In this document: piece by piece, positions 27,828-36,373 of the stretch
Position numbering within the stretch: the stretch's first letter is position 1
How the letters are laid out: every line of letters begins with the position of its first letter
Assembly (NCBI RefSeq): GCF_019704135.1
Contig: NZ_AP024355.1
Coordinates: forward strand, 620,001 to 684,000
Reading direction: 5' to 3'
DNA length: 64,000 nucleotides
From: Desulfuromonas versatilis
Lineage (GTDB): Bacteria > Desulfobacterota > Desulfuromonadia > Desulfuromonadales > NIT-T3
Made by a program: the position numbers and the translations under genes
Notes under the pieces: model-generated
What the model saw: only the letters and a program-made list of their open reading frames with translations
What the model was told of the DNA's origin: nothing
Database searches by the model: none

Positions 27828-28472
27828 ATGAAAAGTCAAGACATTTTTATTCTGCTCAAGTTGGCCAGCCTGCAAAGACAAGAAAAGGCCATTATCGAAA
27901 AACAATCCCCGTCCAAAATGTACATTCACGGGTGGGAGGGCTGGGAGATCCCTCCCGAAGAAGTTGACGAAAGACAACTCGCTCGACAAGTGCTCCACCT
28001 AGAGCAGGCCAGCCGGTATACCGCACGAGGGCTTGCCGAAGAGCTGGGCGTCGGGAAAACCGAGGTGAATAACGCGATCAAGCGCTGCATTGCCGTTGGT
28101 ATGGCTACCCTGGACCGGCACACCAGTCGCCCCAAGGCTAACTTCAAGGTCTTGCTGGAATTCATCGTCTATGGTCTGAAGTATGTTTTCCCCGCCGTTC
28201 CGGCCGAGATTGTCCGGGGGATACCGACCTCGTTTGCCGCCCCGGTCCTGGAGGGGCAACTCATGACCGCCGGCGAATTGATCTTTGTCTGGCCCGACGC
28301 CCGGGGGAAGAGCAAGGGACAATCCGTCACCCCCCTGTTCAAAAGCGTTCCCTACGCAGTCAAAAGAGACCCCCTTCTCTATGAATACCTGGCCTTGGTG
28401 GACGCCATACGGCTGGGAAGCCCCAGGGAGGCAAACCTCGCCGAGCAATTGCTCCGAGAAAGGTTGAAATAG
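27828..28472 (+). CDS. Winged-helix (MarR-like HTH) protein, probable antitoxin/regulator
   Basis: A 214-residue protein with a helix-turn-helix at about residues 60-95 (ARGLAEELGVGKTEVNNAIKR), consistent with a MarR-like winged helix. The remaining ~110 residues (FPAVPAEIVRGIPTSFAAP...) are not recognised. G-rich ribosome site right before ATG 27828. It lies two bases upstream of the nucleotidyltransferase gene. A DNA-binding protein followed immediately by an AbiEii-like nucleotidyltransferase resembles antitoxin-toxin pairs of the AbiE kind, although this HTH protein is not obviously AbiEi. The upstream palindrome would be its operator. Confidence 0.7.
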   Translation: MKSQDIFILLKLASLQRQEKAIIEKQSPSKMYIHGWEGWEIPPEEVDERQLARQVLHLEQASRYTARGLAEELGVGKTEVNNAIKRCIAVGMATLDRHTSRPKANFKVLLEFIVYGLKYVFPAVPAEIVRGIPTSFAAPVLEGQLMTAGELIFVWPDARGKSKGQSVTPLFKSVPYAVKRDPLLYEYLALVDAIRLGSPREANLAEQLLRERLK

Positions 28473-28474
28473 CA

Positions 28475-29182
28475 ATGGCGGACAACTACAACAGGTTGCA
28501 CGTAATGTTGGTCACCGTCGCCCGGGCCCTCGGCCCCGATTTGCTGCAGGAAGTCGCATTTGTGGGCGGTTGCACCACCGGGCTGATGCTGACCGACGCC
28601 TTCAGCAGGGAAGCGGTTCGCTATACCGACGATGTCGATCTGATCATCAACGTTGTCGGCTATGCCAGGTGGGCGGCCTTTCAGGAGCGACTGCGCGCCC
28701 GCGGGTTCCGGGAGGCTATGAACGAGGAGGTGACTTGCCGCATGTGCCTGGGAGAGCTTCAGGTCGACTTCATGCCCGACGACGAGAATATCCTGGGTTT
28801 CAGCAATCGCTGGTACGCGGCCGGGCTCGCCGACGCCCGGCCCTATGAGCTGGAGCAGGATCTGACGATCAGGCTGCTGACCCCGCCTTTTTTCGTCGCG
28901 ACGAAACTGGAGGCCTATCTTGGCCGGGGCAGCGACGATCCCCAAGGCAGCCACGATATGGAGGACATCCTCACCCTTTTCGACGGCCGCGAAGAAATCG
29001 CCCGGGAGATCGCAGCCGCTGACAAGGACCTGCGGACCTTCATTGCCCAGCAGATCAGACTGCTTCTGGCCAATGACGACTTCGATTACGCGGTTCAAAC
29101 GGCCGTCAGAGGCGACCGGGATCGCCAAATGCTCATCTATGAGCGCCTGGAAGCGGTCAGAGATCTTGCGGAGGAGATTTGA
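28475..29182 (+). CDS. AbiEii/AbiGii-like nucleotidyltransferase
   Basis: A 235-residue protein with nucleotidyltransferase-fold signs: FVGGCTTGLML (residues ~28-38), then the metal-binding TDDVDLIINV (about residues 52-61), and a third acidic strand LQVDFMPDD (about 88-96). A conserved-looking PPFFVATKLEAYLGRG segment follows, as in AbiEii-type enzymes, where the lysine is catalytic. Such proteins transfer nucleotides to tRNA or other acceptors and act as toxins in abortive-infection systems. Gene order (HTH first, two-base gap) supports a toxin-antitoxin or defence role. This is inference; no phage-defence evidence exists in the sequence itself. Confidence 0.78.
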   Translation: MADNYNRLHVMLVTVARALGPDLLQEVAFVGGCTTGLMLTDAFSREAVRYTDDVDLIINVVGYARWAAFQERLRARGFREAMNEEVTCRMCLGELQVDFMPDDENILGFSNRWYAAGLADARPYELEQDLTIRLLTPPFFVATKLEAYLGRGSDDPQGSHDMEDILTLFDGREEIAREIAAADKDLRTFIAQQIRLLLANDDFDYAVQTAVRGDRDRQMLIYERLEAVRDLAEEI

Positions 29183-29187
29183 CCGAG

Positions 29188-29932
29188 ATGGATATGTTTG
29201 GCATTCCCGGCAGGGCAACTTGACGCCCGACAACCGCGATTATTGCGGAATTTCAAAAGCCGGTGGAATGACACTGTGCGTTCTCGCCGATGGTGCGACC
29301 GGCTGTCTCGCTGGCGGCGACTAGTCCAAGGCGCTGGTGTGTCGCTTGCTGGATGGTTTTTTGCGCCTGAGCCAGCCCGCTTCCACCGATGGGATGGTCG
29401 GGCTGTTGCTGGAAGTCCATGCCGGCCTTCGCCGAAAGCATCCAGCCGATTCGGCCAGTTACATTATCGCCCTGATGGGAGAGGGACTGACCATAACCAC
29501 CTTGCACGCTGGTGACTGCCGCCTTGGGAGGTTAACTAATCAGGGTTCGATCCGGTGGCTGACGCCAGTTCATACCCTGGCGAACGCCATCCAGGATCTG
29601 GATGAGCGGGCATTGAGGCTGTCCCCGGATCGCCATCTGCTCACCAGGTCTTTCCAAGCCAAGCGCTTCCAGCCCCCTGATTGTGTCATCCATGAATTTG
29701 ATGAGCGTGATAGAGGGCTCCTAATTGCAAGTGACGGGTTTTGGGCCGACTTATAGGGGATGAACAATTGGAATTATTACAGGGAATTCCCACGGGAAAG
29801 CTGGCCAGTCCTGACGATATGAGCTGTTTATTCCTGCCACTTCCCATGGGGGATCAAGGGCGAGCGCTACTTACCGCTCAGCGGGATGCTTCAGGTCAAA
29901 GGTCTGGGAACCTCATTCTCGCCACGCGGTAA
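29188..29932 (+). pseudogene. Broken PP2C-type serine/threonine phosphatase gene
   Basis: Pieces in more than one frame reconstruct one PP2C-like protein of about 245 aa. The first piece (29211-29321) has TPDNRDY and LADGATG and ends at an in-frame amber TAG (29322-29324). The same frame continues from 29325 to 29756 with LHAGDCRLGRL and LIASDGFWADL. A frameshift around a G-run near 29752-29757 is then needed to continue with LASPDDMSCLFL up to the stop at 29930. The likely start ATG 29188 (after GGAGGAG) is in yet another frame, implying a further lesion near 29205-29212. PP2C metal-binding aspartates (D in DGATG, DG in ASDGFW, DD in PDDMS) are recognisable. It follows the nucleotidyltransferase by only 5 nt, so it was probably the third gene of the operon. 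Confidence 0.75.
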
Positions 29933-30284
29933 ACAGGATCTTGATCGTCAAAATAGACCCAATGATTTGGCGGCCCGGCGCCACTCGCGTCATTTTCCCC
30001 AAAAACTTTCTGCCCTTGATTTCGATCCTTGCTAGAACTGAATCGCCCTAGTTTTGTTGACACTCGTTATCCTGAAAATCGTGAAATTCACCATATTCAA
30101 AACAAAAAGGCTCCGCCGGAGTTTCCAGGCGGGGCCTATCCTGTTTGTCGGTGCAGAATGTGGTCCTGCTTTGCGAGGGGTATTGTCGGGCACCCCTGCC
30201 CGATATTGAGGGCCGGCCCCTTGTGCAGGCTTTGCGTGGAAACGGAAAAATCAGACCCACCGGATACGGTTTCGGCGGGTCTTT
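29933..30284. other. Intergenic region after the broken phosphatase gene (352 nt)
   Basis: AT-richer DNA without a supported gene. It contains the right copy of the 51-nt repeat at its end and the M16 peptidase terminator. No mobile-element gene or tRNA fragment was recognised. Confidence 0.6.
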
Positions 30285-30302
30285 TTATTGGCCGAACCCC
30301 TG
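30252..30302. repeat. Right copy of the 51-nt direct repeat
   Basis: Ungapped 44/51 match to 26641-26691. It comprises the terminator hairpin and the last five codons plus stop of the intact M16 peptidase gene. Confidence 0.7.
30253..30284 (-). terminator. Terminator of the M16 peptidase gene
   Basis: On the minus strand, directly after the TAA at 30285, GACCCGCCGAAACC pairs imperfectly with GGTGGGTC, followed by TGATTTTTCC. The plus-strand side also ends in TCTTTTTATT, so it may work in both directions. Confidence 0.7.
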
Positions 30303-31571
30303 CAGGGCCTTCTCCACCGCCTGCCGCTGGCGGGTGTTCCAGGGGCCGACGATGGCGGCCTTGAGCGCCTGGGGGACGAACAGCTCGCGGGCGGTTTCGA
30401 GCAGCAGTTGGGGGGTGACCGCCAGCACTTCGCGGCGGTCTTGTTCGATGGTGCGAAGATAACCGGCCATCTCCCCCCAGCCGTAGCGGGTGGTCATGGC
30501 GTCGGTATGGTCGCGGCTGAAGTCGAGATCGTACAGGTAGGCCTTGATCACCCCGGCCAGATCCTCGGCGCCCACCGGGTCCTGGCGCAACTCCTCGAGA
30601 ACCACCAGGGTCTCCTCCACCGCGCGGACCAGGTTCTCCGGGGCGACCGCCATATCGACGGTGAAGCAGCCGCAGTCGGCGAACAGCGAGAGGTTGGCTT
30701 CGACGTTGTAGGTTAGGCCCAGGTTCTCGCGCAGCCGCAGCATCAGTCGCGAAGTTCCCCCCCAGCTGAGCACCCAGCGCAGCACCCGCAGCGGCACGCA
30801 GCGGCGGTCCCCCCGGCCCGGCACGCGAAAGGCCAGCTGCAGGTTGACCTGGGAGTCCGAATCCTTGACCCAGGAGATGGCCGGAGTGGCCGGCGGCTGC
30901 TCGGAGACCAGGCGCGGCGCCGGCGGAGCGCCTCCCTGCCAGCTGTCGAAGGCGTTCTGCACCGCCTGCAGGACCGCCTCGCGGTGGATGCGGCCGGCCA
31001 CCGCGATCACCGTGTTGCCGGGGGTGTAGTAGCGCTGCTGATGAGCGCGCAGCTGCTCGCTGCCGATGCGGGCGATGGTCTCGCGGGTGCCGATGGTCGG
31101 CTGGCTCAGCGGGTGCTCGGGCCAGAGCAGGCGCGCGGTGAGGTTGTCGGGGCTGATCTCCTCGCCGCGCTCGTTGAAATCCTCCAGCGCCTCTTCGAGG
31201 ATGATCTTGCGCTCCAAATCGACGTTGCTGAACAGCGGCCGCATCAGCATGGAGGCGAACAGTTGCGCCCCTTCGCCCAGGTGCCCCGGATGCAGCCGGG
31301 AGTGAAAGCAGGTGTTCTCGGCGTCGGTGGAGGCGTTGACCGAGCCGCCGATGGCCTCGAAGGCCCGCTCGAGCTGGAAGCTGCTCGGGTACTCACGGGT
31401 CCCCCGGAACACGATGTGCTCCAAAAAGTGTGAGATTCCAGCCAGGTCGGCGGGCTCGTTACGCCCACCCACGTTGACGAAGCAGGCCATTTCGGCGCTG
31501 TGCAGATGGGGCATCTCGATGCTGACCACCCTCAGCCCGTTGTCCAGGTTGTCCTTGAAATACTCGTTCAT
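30285..31571 (-). CDS. M16 family zinc peptidase (insulinase/processing-peptidase-like)
   Basis: A 428-residue peptidase with the inverted zinc motif HFLEH (HxxEH, about residues 48-52) and the downstream glutamate in the KIILEEALEDFNE segment about 75 residues later. The C-terminal half is the usual inactive M16 domain, with the R-Y/L-rich LRENLGLTYNVEA segment. Length fits a PqqL/YmxG-type single-chain member. No signal peptide is visible, so a cytoplasmic location is likely. Start ATG 31571 is supported by GGAG five bases upstream. Its 3' end is the sequence duplicated at 26641. Confidence 0.92.
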   Translation of the reverse strand: MNEYFKDNLDNGLRVVSIEMPHLHSAEMACFVNVGGRNEPADLAGISHFLEHIVFRGTREYPSSFQLERAFEAIGGSVNASTDAENTCFHSRLHPGHLGEGAQLFASMLMRPLFSNVDLERKIILEEALEDFNERGEEISPDNLTARLLWPEHPLSQPTIGTRETIARIGSEQLRAHQQRYYTPGNTVIAVAGRIHREAVLQAVQNAFDSWQGGAPPAPRLVSEQPPATPAISWVKDSDSQVNLQLAFRVPGRGDRRCVPLRVLRWVLSWGGTSRLMLRLRENLGLTYNVEANLSLFADCGCFTVDMAVAPENLVRAVEETLVVLEELRQDPVGAEDLAGVIKAYLYDLDFSRDHTDAMTTRYGWGEMAGYLRTIEQDRREVLAVTPQLLLETARELFVPQALKAAIVGPWNTRQRQAVEKALQGFGQ

Positions 31572-31601
31572 GCTGCTCCGTGGGAATGACGCTGGGTCGG
31601 T

Positions 31602-32297
31602 TTAGTCGGACTGGCGCTCCTCATCGGGACGGGCGCCGAGAATCAGGGTCTCCTCGCCCCCTTTGGCCTTGCGGCCGATGCGCATCAGCACCACCAGGTG
31701 GAGGAGAAAGGCGAAGATGAACAGCAGGGTGACCCAGCCGGGGATCACGCCGGCCCCGGCCTGCTCGAGAAATTGCCCCCAAGTGTGGGCGGGCTGGGGA
31801 TGCAGCAGCATCTTGAGCAGCCAGCCGGCCACCAGCACCACGAAGAGGAAAATGTAGTTGGCGTAGATGCGCCGGCCCATGGCCTGCACCAGGGTCATCT
31901 TGTAGCGCGGATGGAGCAGGTCCTTGGCCAGAGCCTGGCGCCATCGCGAGGCGGTCTCGCTGTCCATCCGCTCGAGCAGCACATCGGCCACGAAGTTCTG
32001 GTGGATCAGCTTGACCCGGTACTCATAGGCGTCGAAAAAGCGGTAACGGCGCGATTCGACGTACAGCAGGATATAGGCGATGGCCAGCCCGAAGAGAAAA
32101 AAGGCGTGGATGATCTCCGGGTGGGAAAAGCCGAAGCCGAGAAAGGCCGCGGTGGTCCCCACCGACCAGTTGGTGGTGCGGTCGAGTCTTTCCCGCCAGG
32201 CCAGGCTGCGGGTGACCTCGCCCCGGTAGTAGTGCATCAGGGCGGTGATGGTCTCTCCGGTGCTAAGTTGGCGGTTTTCCCTTCTCTCCTCAACCAT
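31602..32297 (-). CDS. DUF2270 family integral membrane protein
   Basis: A 231-residue membrane protein with about four hydrophobic helices (residues ~48-80 and ~145-210). It has the start ALMHYYRGEVTRSLAWRERL and the ESRRYRFFDAYEYRVKLI segment that characterise DUF2270. Function is unknown. It lies 30 nt upstream of the M16 peptidase gene on the same strand, so the two are probably cotranscribed. Confidence 0.85.
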   Translation of the reverse strand: MVEERRENRQLSTGETITALMHYYRGEVTRSLAWRERLDRTTNWSVGTTAAFLGFGFSHPEIIHAFFLFGLAIAYILLYVESRRYRFFDAYEYRVKLIHQNFVADVLLERMDSETASRWRQALAKDLLHPRYKMTLVQAMGRRIYANYIFLFVVLVAGWLLKMLLHPQPAHTWGQFLEQAGAGVIPGWVTLLFIFAFLLHLVVLMRIGRKAKGGEETLILGARPDEERQSD

Positions 32298-32771
32298 GGC
32301 GGCCCCGCATCTGCAATGCTGATGGTCTTTTCCGATTATAACAGACCGTTTTCCCCGCCGAAGCCCGATAGTCTAGTCCAGCCTCCACATCCCCGCAAAT
32401 GAAAAATCATCCTGGCGCCCGGGAATTTTCGATCCGGATTAATTCCTGCCGCAAAATGTCATTGTGTTGACTTTTTGGGGTGATTTACAGGACGGAGGGG
32501 CTCGAAGTCTAGTCGGAAACTAAAGAAATGAAAATGTGATTTCCAGGGGTTAGGGAGGATGTTCGGGAATGGGCATGTGCATTGCTAGTTAATCCTGCGT
32601 AACTTTTCGATGTCTGCGGAGGTGAACAGTGAGGTTCACCGGTTTAAGGCCAACCTGGCGTAAATATTTGCCTGCCTGATCAGGAGTGCAGGTGATGGCC
32701 AGGGCGGCCAACCCTAATTCGGTGCCACCGTCTAAGCTCGGGGTGCCAGAAAACCTCAAGGAGGAACAAGC
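32298..32771. other. Divergent intergenic region with structured leader (474 nt)
   Basis: No gene is supported. Several stem-forming segments precede the 828-aa lipoprotein: GGTGAAC (32621-32627) pairs perfectly with GTTCACC (32634-32640), a CCTGATCAGG palindrome lies at 32675-32684, and GGCCAGGGCGGCC sits near 32697. A promoter-like TTGACT is near 32466. The leader does not match any riboswitch consensus I know. AAGGAGG precedes the lipoprotein ATG. Confidence 0.5.
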
Positions 32772-35258
32772 ATGCAGCAGAAAGATGGAGGGGGCGCAAG
32801 GAGAAGCTGGCAGAAAAACCTGTTGAGTCTACTGCTTGTCGGGAGCGTCGGGTTGGCGGGAGCGCTCGCCGGCTGCGGCGGGGGCGGCAGCAGTTCGAGC
32901 GGCGGCGCTGGGGGCGCGACGGTAAGCACCCTGTCGGGGGTTGTGGCCGATGGTTACCTGGTTGGGGTAACGGTCTGCGCCGACCTGAATGAGAACAACC
33001 AGTGCGATTCCGGAGAGCCGGTCGCCACGACGGATGCGGACGGCGCCTATACCCTGGAAGGGACGGATATCGAAAGCTACCCGGTGGTGGTCGTGGTGCC
33101 GGCCGGAACCCCTGACGGTGAGGGGGGAACCTTTGACAAGCCGCTGATTCTTTCTTCGCCGCCCGGGACTGAAAGTGCAAAATTCATCAGCCCGGTCAGC
33201 ACCATGGTGCATCAGCAGATGAAGGCCAACGGTCTTTCCGCCGAGCAGGCCCAGGCCGTGGTGAAGAAGAGACTGGGCGTGGCCGAGTCGACGCCCGTTC
33301 TCGGCGAGGCGGCGGACTTCATCAAGCACAAGGCGGCAAACCAGGACCTGGAAGTGGTTCACAAGGTCGCCCGGGTCGCGGCCAAGGCCTTCGGCGAACT
33401 GCACAGCCAATTTGAAACGACCCTGGGTGGCTCCCTCAGCGATGAGCAGGTCAGCGCCATCGTCACCGTGGTGGTAGACAAGGTCATGCAGGAGCTTTCC
33501 GGTGTCGTACAGCAGATTGCGGATCTGGAAACCAACGAGCAGGTGGACTCCCTTGCCGGTTCGGTGGCCAGCAATGTGGCCGGCGAGAATAGCGATGCTT
33601 CGAGCCTGACCGATGAACTGGCCGCCGCCGCGCTGCCCAAGGAGGATTCCGCCTTCGACGCGCTGCTGAACGCCGGTGGCTCTTATTGGCTCGGCGCCTG
33701 GGATTACATGGACGAGAACGGCCAGATGGTCCAGGAGGCCGAGTATGGCCGCGTCTACCTTGACGCTTCCGGGGCTCTGCAGGAGGAGCAGTATCGCCTC
33801 AACCCCGCCGGCGGCTGGGACCTCGACGTTTCGCAGGACGACGATTACCAACTGGTCGACGGCCAGTGGGTCCTGGCCCCCGAAGGTCCAGATAATTACG
33901 CCATCCAGTTCAACAACGACGGTTCGGCCCTGCTCACCCACCGCATTACCGGCGCCCAGGAGCGTATCACCGCCACTGAGGTCGCCATAGCCGGCAAGCC
34001 GATGGGGCAGTTCGCCAAGAGATTTCACCGGCTGCTTGCCGATCCCACAGCCCCCTTCGGTCCCGGGGCCAAGGCCTTCAAGCTGGCTTTCGAGAACCTG
34101 GTGGATACCTATGAAGTCTCCCTGTGGCTGGATGATCAGGGGCAGGACCGCAACTTTGTGGCGATCTGGACTGGCCCGGAAACCTTCACCAAGGTGACCA
34201 GCCTGCAGCAGATGCTGGAGTCTTTCCCGGCAGGCGGAAACGACTACCTGCAGGTTGGAAGCAACCTGGTCATCCAGTTTGGCCCCAACAACAGCGTGCT
34301 GGTCTTTCGCCAGATGTGGTCCATGGGGATGATGGGACCTTCCTACGAGCAGATCGCCGGCGGTTCCTACCTGCGCAGCAGCGCCACCGGAGTGGATATG
34401 GTTCAGCTCGATCTGCCTGAATTCGTCAAGTACGAAGGGGAATTCGACGGCCTGCCCTGCTTCGTGGTCTGGGCCAACGGCGATGTCAAAGTCGGCGAGT
34501 TCTCGCCGGCGGGGATGGTCGATTTCGGGGAGGATTTCGAGGTCAACGAGGTGGCCTTCCAGGACATCATGGAGAATTTCGTGGCACCCGGAACCGACAC
34601 CGGCAGCGATACGCCCTCCCTGCTGGATCCTCCGGCCGAGGCTGAGGTTGTCCCCTTCTCGCCTGGGGAGCTCTCCGGCAACACCTTCGCCCTGTTCCAG
34701 CCGGATCAGGTGACCCTGCTCACCTTCAACAGCGACGGGAGCATTTCGGAGGCGACGCGCGAAGACAGTGCCCCCACCCCAGAGATCCGGACCGACAGCG
34801 GGACCTGGAGCGTTGACCTCGACGGGGTGCTGAACCTGCAATTCGCCAGCACCGCCCCCAAGGCCCTGACCTTGGAAAAACTAGCCGACAGCACCACCGA
34901 AACCCTCTCGATCTATTTCGAGGAGGGCGTCGATGGGGTCGTTTCGGATAACGGCTATCTCCCCCTGGAGGTAACCCTCCCCTTTGCCGATATGAACGGC
35001 GTGACCCTGGTGGGGGAGGACGGAGATACCCTGGCCTTCGGCGCAGGTACGGGCATTCTGACCGAGGACGGGGAAGCCATCCCCTTTGATTTCACCCAGG
35101 TCGACGGCGTGCTCACCCTGTTCATGGGCAGCGATGAAATTACCGTTCATCAACTTGCCGAAAGCCTGGTCCCGGGCACCATCACCATCGTCGGCACCGT
35201 GCGGGAGTCCGGCGGGGCGATTGTGGACGTGTTCAACGATGTCATGAGCGTTCAATAA
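32772..35258 (+). CDS. Large lipoprotein with N-terminal SdrD-B/carboxypeptidase-regulatory-like domain
   Basis: An 828-residue lipoprotein. The signal peptide ends with LAGC (Cys35) and is followed by [10 protein letters not shown]. Residues ~48-110 form a beta-sandwich-like domain (SGVVADGYLVGVTVCADLN, then TTDADGAYTLEG). A helical region follows (~130-300), then a long mixed region without recognised domains. No CXXCH motif is present. The N-terminal organisation parallels that of the lipoprotein cytochrome at 13391 (lipobox, glycine/serine spacer, beta domain, SP-S/T-TLVA-like helix start), suggesting a common surface-lipoprotein module. Outer-membrane or surface location is inferred; function unknown. 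A strong terminator follows. Confidence 0.8.
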   Translation: MQQKDGGGARRSWQKNLLSLLLVGSVGLAGALAGCGGGGSSSSGGAGGATVSTLSGVVADGYLVGVTVCADLNENNQCDSGEPVATTDADGAYTLEGTDIESYPVVVVVPAGTPDGEGGTFDKPLILSSPPGTESAKFISPVSTMVHQQMKANGLSAEQAQAVVKKRLGVAESTPVLGEAADFIKHKAANQDLEVVHKVARVAAKAFGELHSQFETTLGGSLSDEQVSAIVTVVVDKVMQELSGVVQQIADLETNEQVDSLAGSVASNVAGENSDASSLTDELAAAALPKEDSAFDALLNAGGSYWLGAWDYMDENGQMVQEAEYGRVYLDASGALQEEQYRLNPAGGWDLDVSQDDDYQLVDGQWVLAPEGPDNYAIQFNNDGSALLTHRITGAQERITATEVAIAGKPMGQFAKRFHRLLADPTAPFGPGAKAFKLAFENLVDTYEVSLWLDDQGQDRNFVAIWTGPETFTKVTSLQQMLESFPAGGNDYLQVGSNLVIQFGPNNSVLVFRQMWSMGMMGPSYEQIAGGSYLRSSATGVDMVQLDLPEFVKYEGEFDGLPCFVVWANGDVKVGEFSPAGMVDFGEDFEVNEVAFQDIMENFVAPGTDTGSDTPSLLDPPAEAEVVPFSPGELSGNTFALFQPDQVTLLTFNSDGSISEATREDSAPTPEIRTDSGTWSVDLDGVLNLQFASTAPKALTLEKLADSTTETLSIYFEEGVDGVVSDNGYLPLEVTLPFADMNGVTLVGEDGDTLAFGAGTGILTEDGEAIPFDFTQVDGVLTLFMGSDEITVHQLAESLVPGTITIVGTVRESGGAIVDVFNDVMSVQ

Positions 35259-35280
35259 GCAATAACGCTTGTCATGCAAT

Positions 35281-35312
35281 GCAGGGCCGCCTCCGGGCGG
35301 CCTGCTTTTTTT
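35281..35312 (+). terminator. Terminator of the 828-aa lipoprotein gene
   Basis: GCAGGGCCGCC / GGCGGCCTGC hairpin with a short CCG-type loop, followed by seven T residues (35306-35312). Confidence 0.85.
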
Positions 35313-35321
35313 GCGCAACAG

Positions 35322-35351
35322 CAAAGGGCGGCCGTGATGGGCCGCCCTTTG
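35322..35351 (-). terminator. Hairpin at the end of the hem operon
   Basis: Perfect 11-bp stem CAAAGGGCGGC / GCCGCCCTTTG with an 8-nt loop, 24 nt beyond the hemB stop on the minus strand. The following TTTGCTGTTG is only moderately T-rich, so termination is likely but not certain. Confidence 0.6.
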
Positions 35352-35374
35352 TCGTTGCGATAGGGAAATGGCTG

Positions 35375-36349
35375 TTATTTCTTCAGCACCCGCGCCGCTT
35401 CCTTGGCGTGGTAGGTGATGATCAGATCCGCGCCGGCGCGCTTCATGCCGAGCAGGGTCTCCATCATCACCCGCTCGCCGTCGATCCACCCCTTGGCGGC
35501 GGCGGCCTTGATCATCGAGTATTCGCCCGAGACGTTGTAGGCCACCAGCGGCAGGTTGAAGCGCTCCTTGAGGTCACGGAGGATGTCGAGGTAGGCCAGG
35601 GCCGGTTTGACCATCAGGAAATCGGCGCACTCCTGCACGTCGAGTTCAGCCTCACGCAGGGCCTCGACGCGGTTGGCCGGGTCCATCTGGTAGGAGCGGC
35701 GGTCGCCGAACTGGGGGGTCGACTCGGCGGCGTCGCGAAAGGGCCCGTAGTAGGCGCTGGCGTACTTGACCGCGTAGCTCATCACCGGCAGGTTCTTGAA
35801 GCCGTTGGCGTCGAGGATCTCGCGAATCGCCGCGACCCGGCCGTCCATCATGTCCGAGGGGGCGACGATGTCGGCCCCGGCGCGGGCGTGGGAGAGGGCC
35901 TCGGCGGCGAGCAGCTTGAGGGTCTCGTCGTTGTCGACGTCCCCGTCCTTGATCACCCCGCAGTGGCCGTGGTCGGTGTACTCGCACATGCAGACGTCGG
36001 TGATGACGGTCAACTCGGGGACCTCGGCCTTGATGGCGCGGATGGTCTCCTGGATGATGCCGGTTTCGCTGTAGGCGTCCTGGCCCATGGCGTCCTTGCA
36101 CTCGGGGATGCCGAAGAGGATCACCGCCGGGATGCCCAGCTCATAAACTTCCCTGGCCTCGGCGACGATGTTCTCGATCGACTGCTGATAGATGCCGGGC
36201 ATGGAGGGGATCTCTTTTTTGATCCCCTTGCCGAAGGCGCTGAACATGGGGTAGATCAGGTCGTCGACCCGCAGGTGGGTTTCGCGGACCATGCGGCGGA
36301 TATTCTCGTTGCGCCGCAGCCGGCGCGCCCGGTATTCGGGAAAATACAT
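35375..36349 (-). CDS. hemB: Porphobilinogen synthase (delta-aminolevulinic acid dehydratase)
   Basis: A 324-residue cytoplasmic enzyme that condenses two 5-aminolevulinate molecules to porphobilinogen. It has the SMPGIYQQS segment, the metal site [12 protein letters not shown] (cysteine-type, zinc), and both Schiff-base lysine regions ([17 protein letters not shown] and [12 protein letters not shown]). Length is normal for the family. It is the last gene of the heme operon on the minus strand, following cobA/hemD by about 25 nt. Confidence 0.97.
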   Translation of the reverse strand: MYFPEYRARRLRRNENIRRMVRETHLRVDDLIYPMFSAFGKGIKKEIPSMPGIYQQSIENIVAEAREVYELGIPAVILFGIPECKDAMGQDAYSETGIIQETIRAIKAEVPELTVITDVCMCEYTDHGHCGVIKDGDVDNDETLKLLAAEALSHARAGADIVAPSDMMDGRVAAIREILDANGFKNLPVMSYAVKYASAYYGPFRDAAESTPQFGDRRSYQMDPANRVEALREAELDVQECADFLMVKPALAYLDILRDLKERFNLPLVAYNVSGEYSMIKAAAAKGWIDGERVMMETLLGMKRAGADLIITYHAKEAARVLKK

Positions 36350-36373
36350 GGCTGACCTCCTTTAAAGGGGTGC

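Noticed and set aside
27219-27998. 259-residue minus-strand reading frame between the VOC and HTH genes
   Set aside because: It overlaps the start and upstream operator of the HTH gene, lacks a ribosome site, and has an implausible composition without any family feature.
29322-29324. Amber codon in the PP2C gene read as pyrrolysine or a programmed stop
   Set aside because: Neighbouring frameshifts show the gene is decayed, and nothing else in the window suggests amber suppression.
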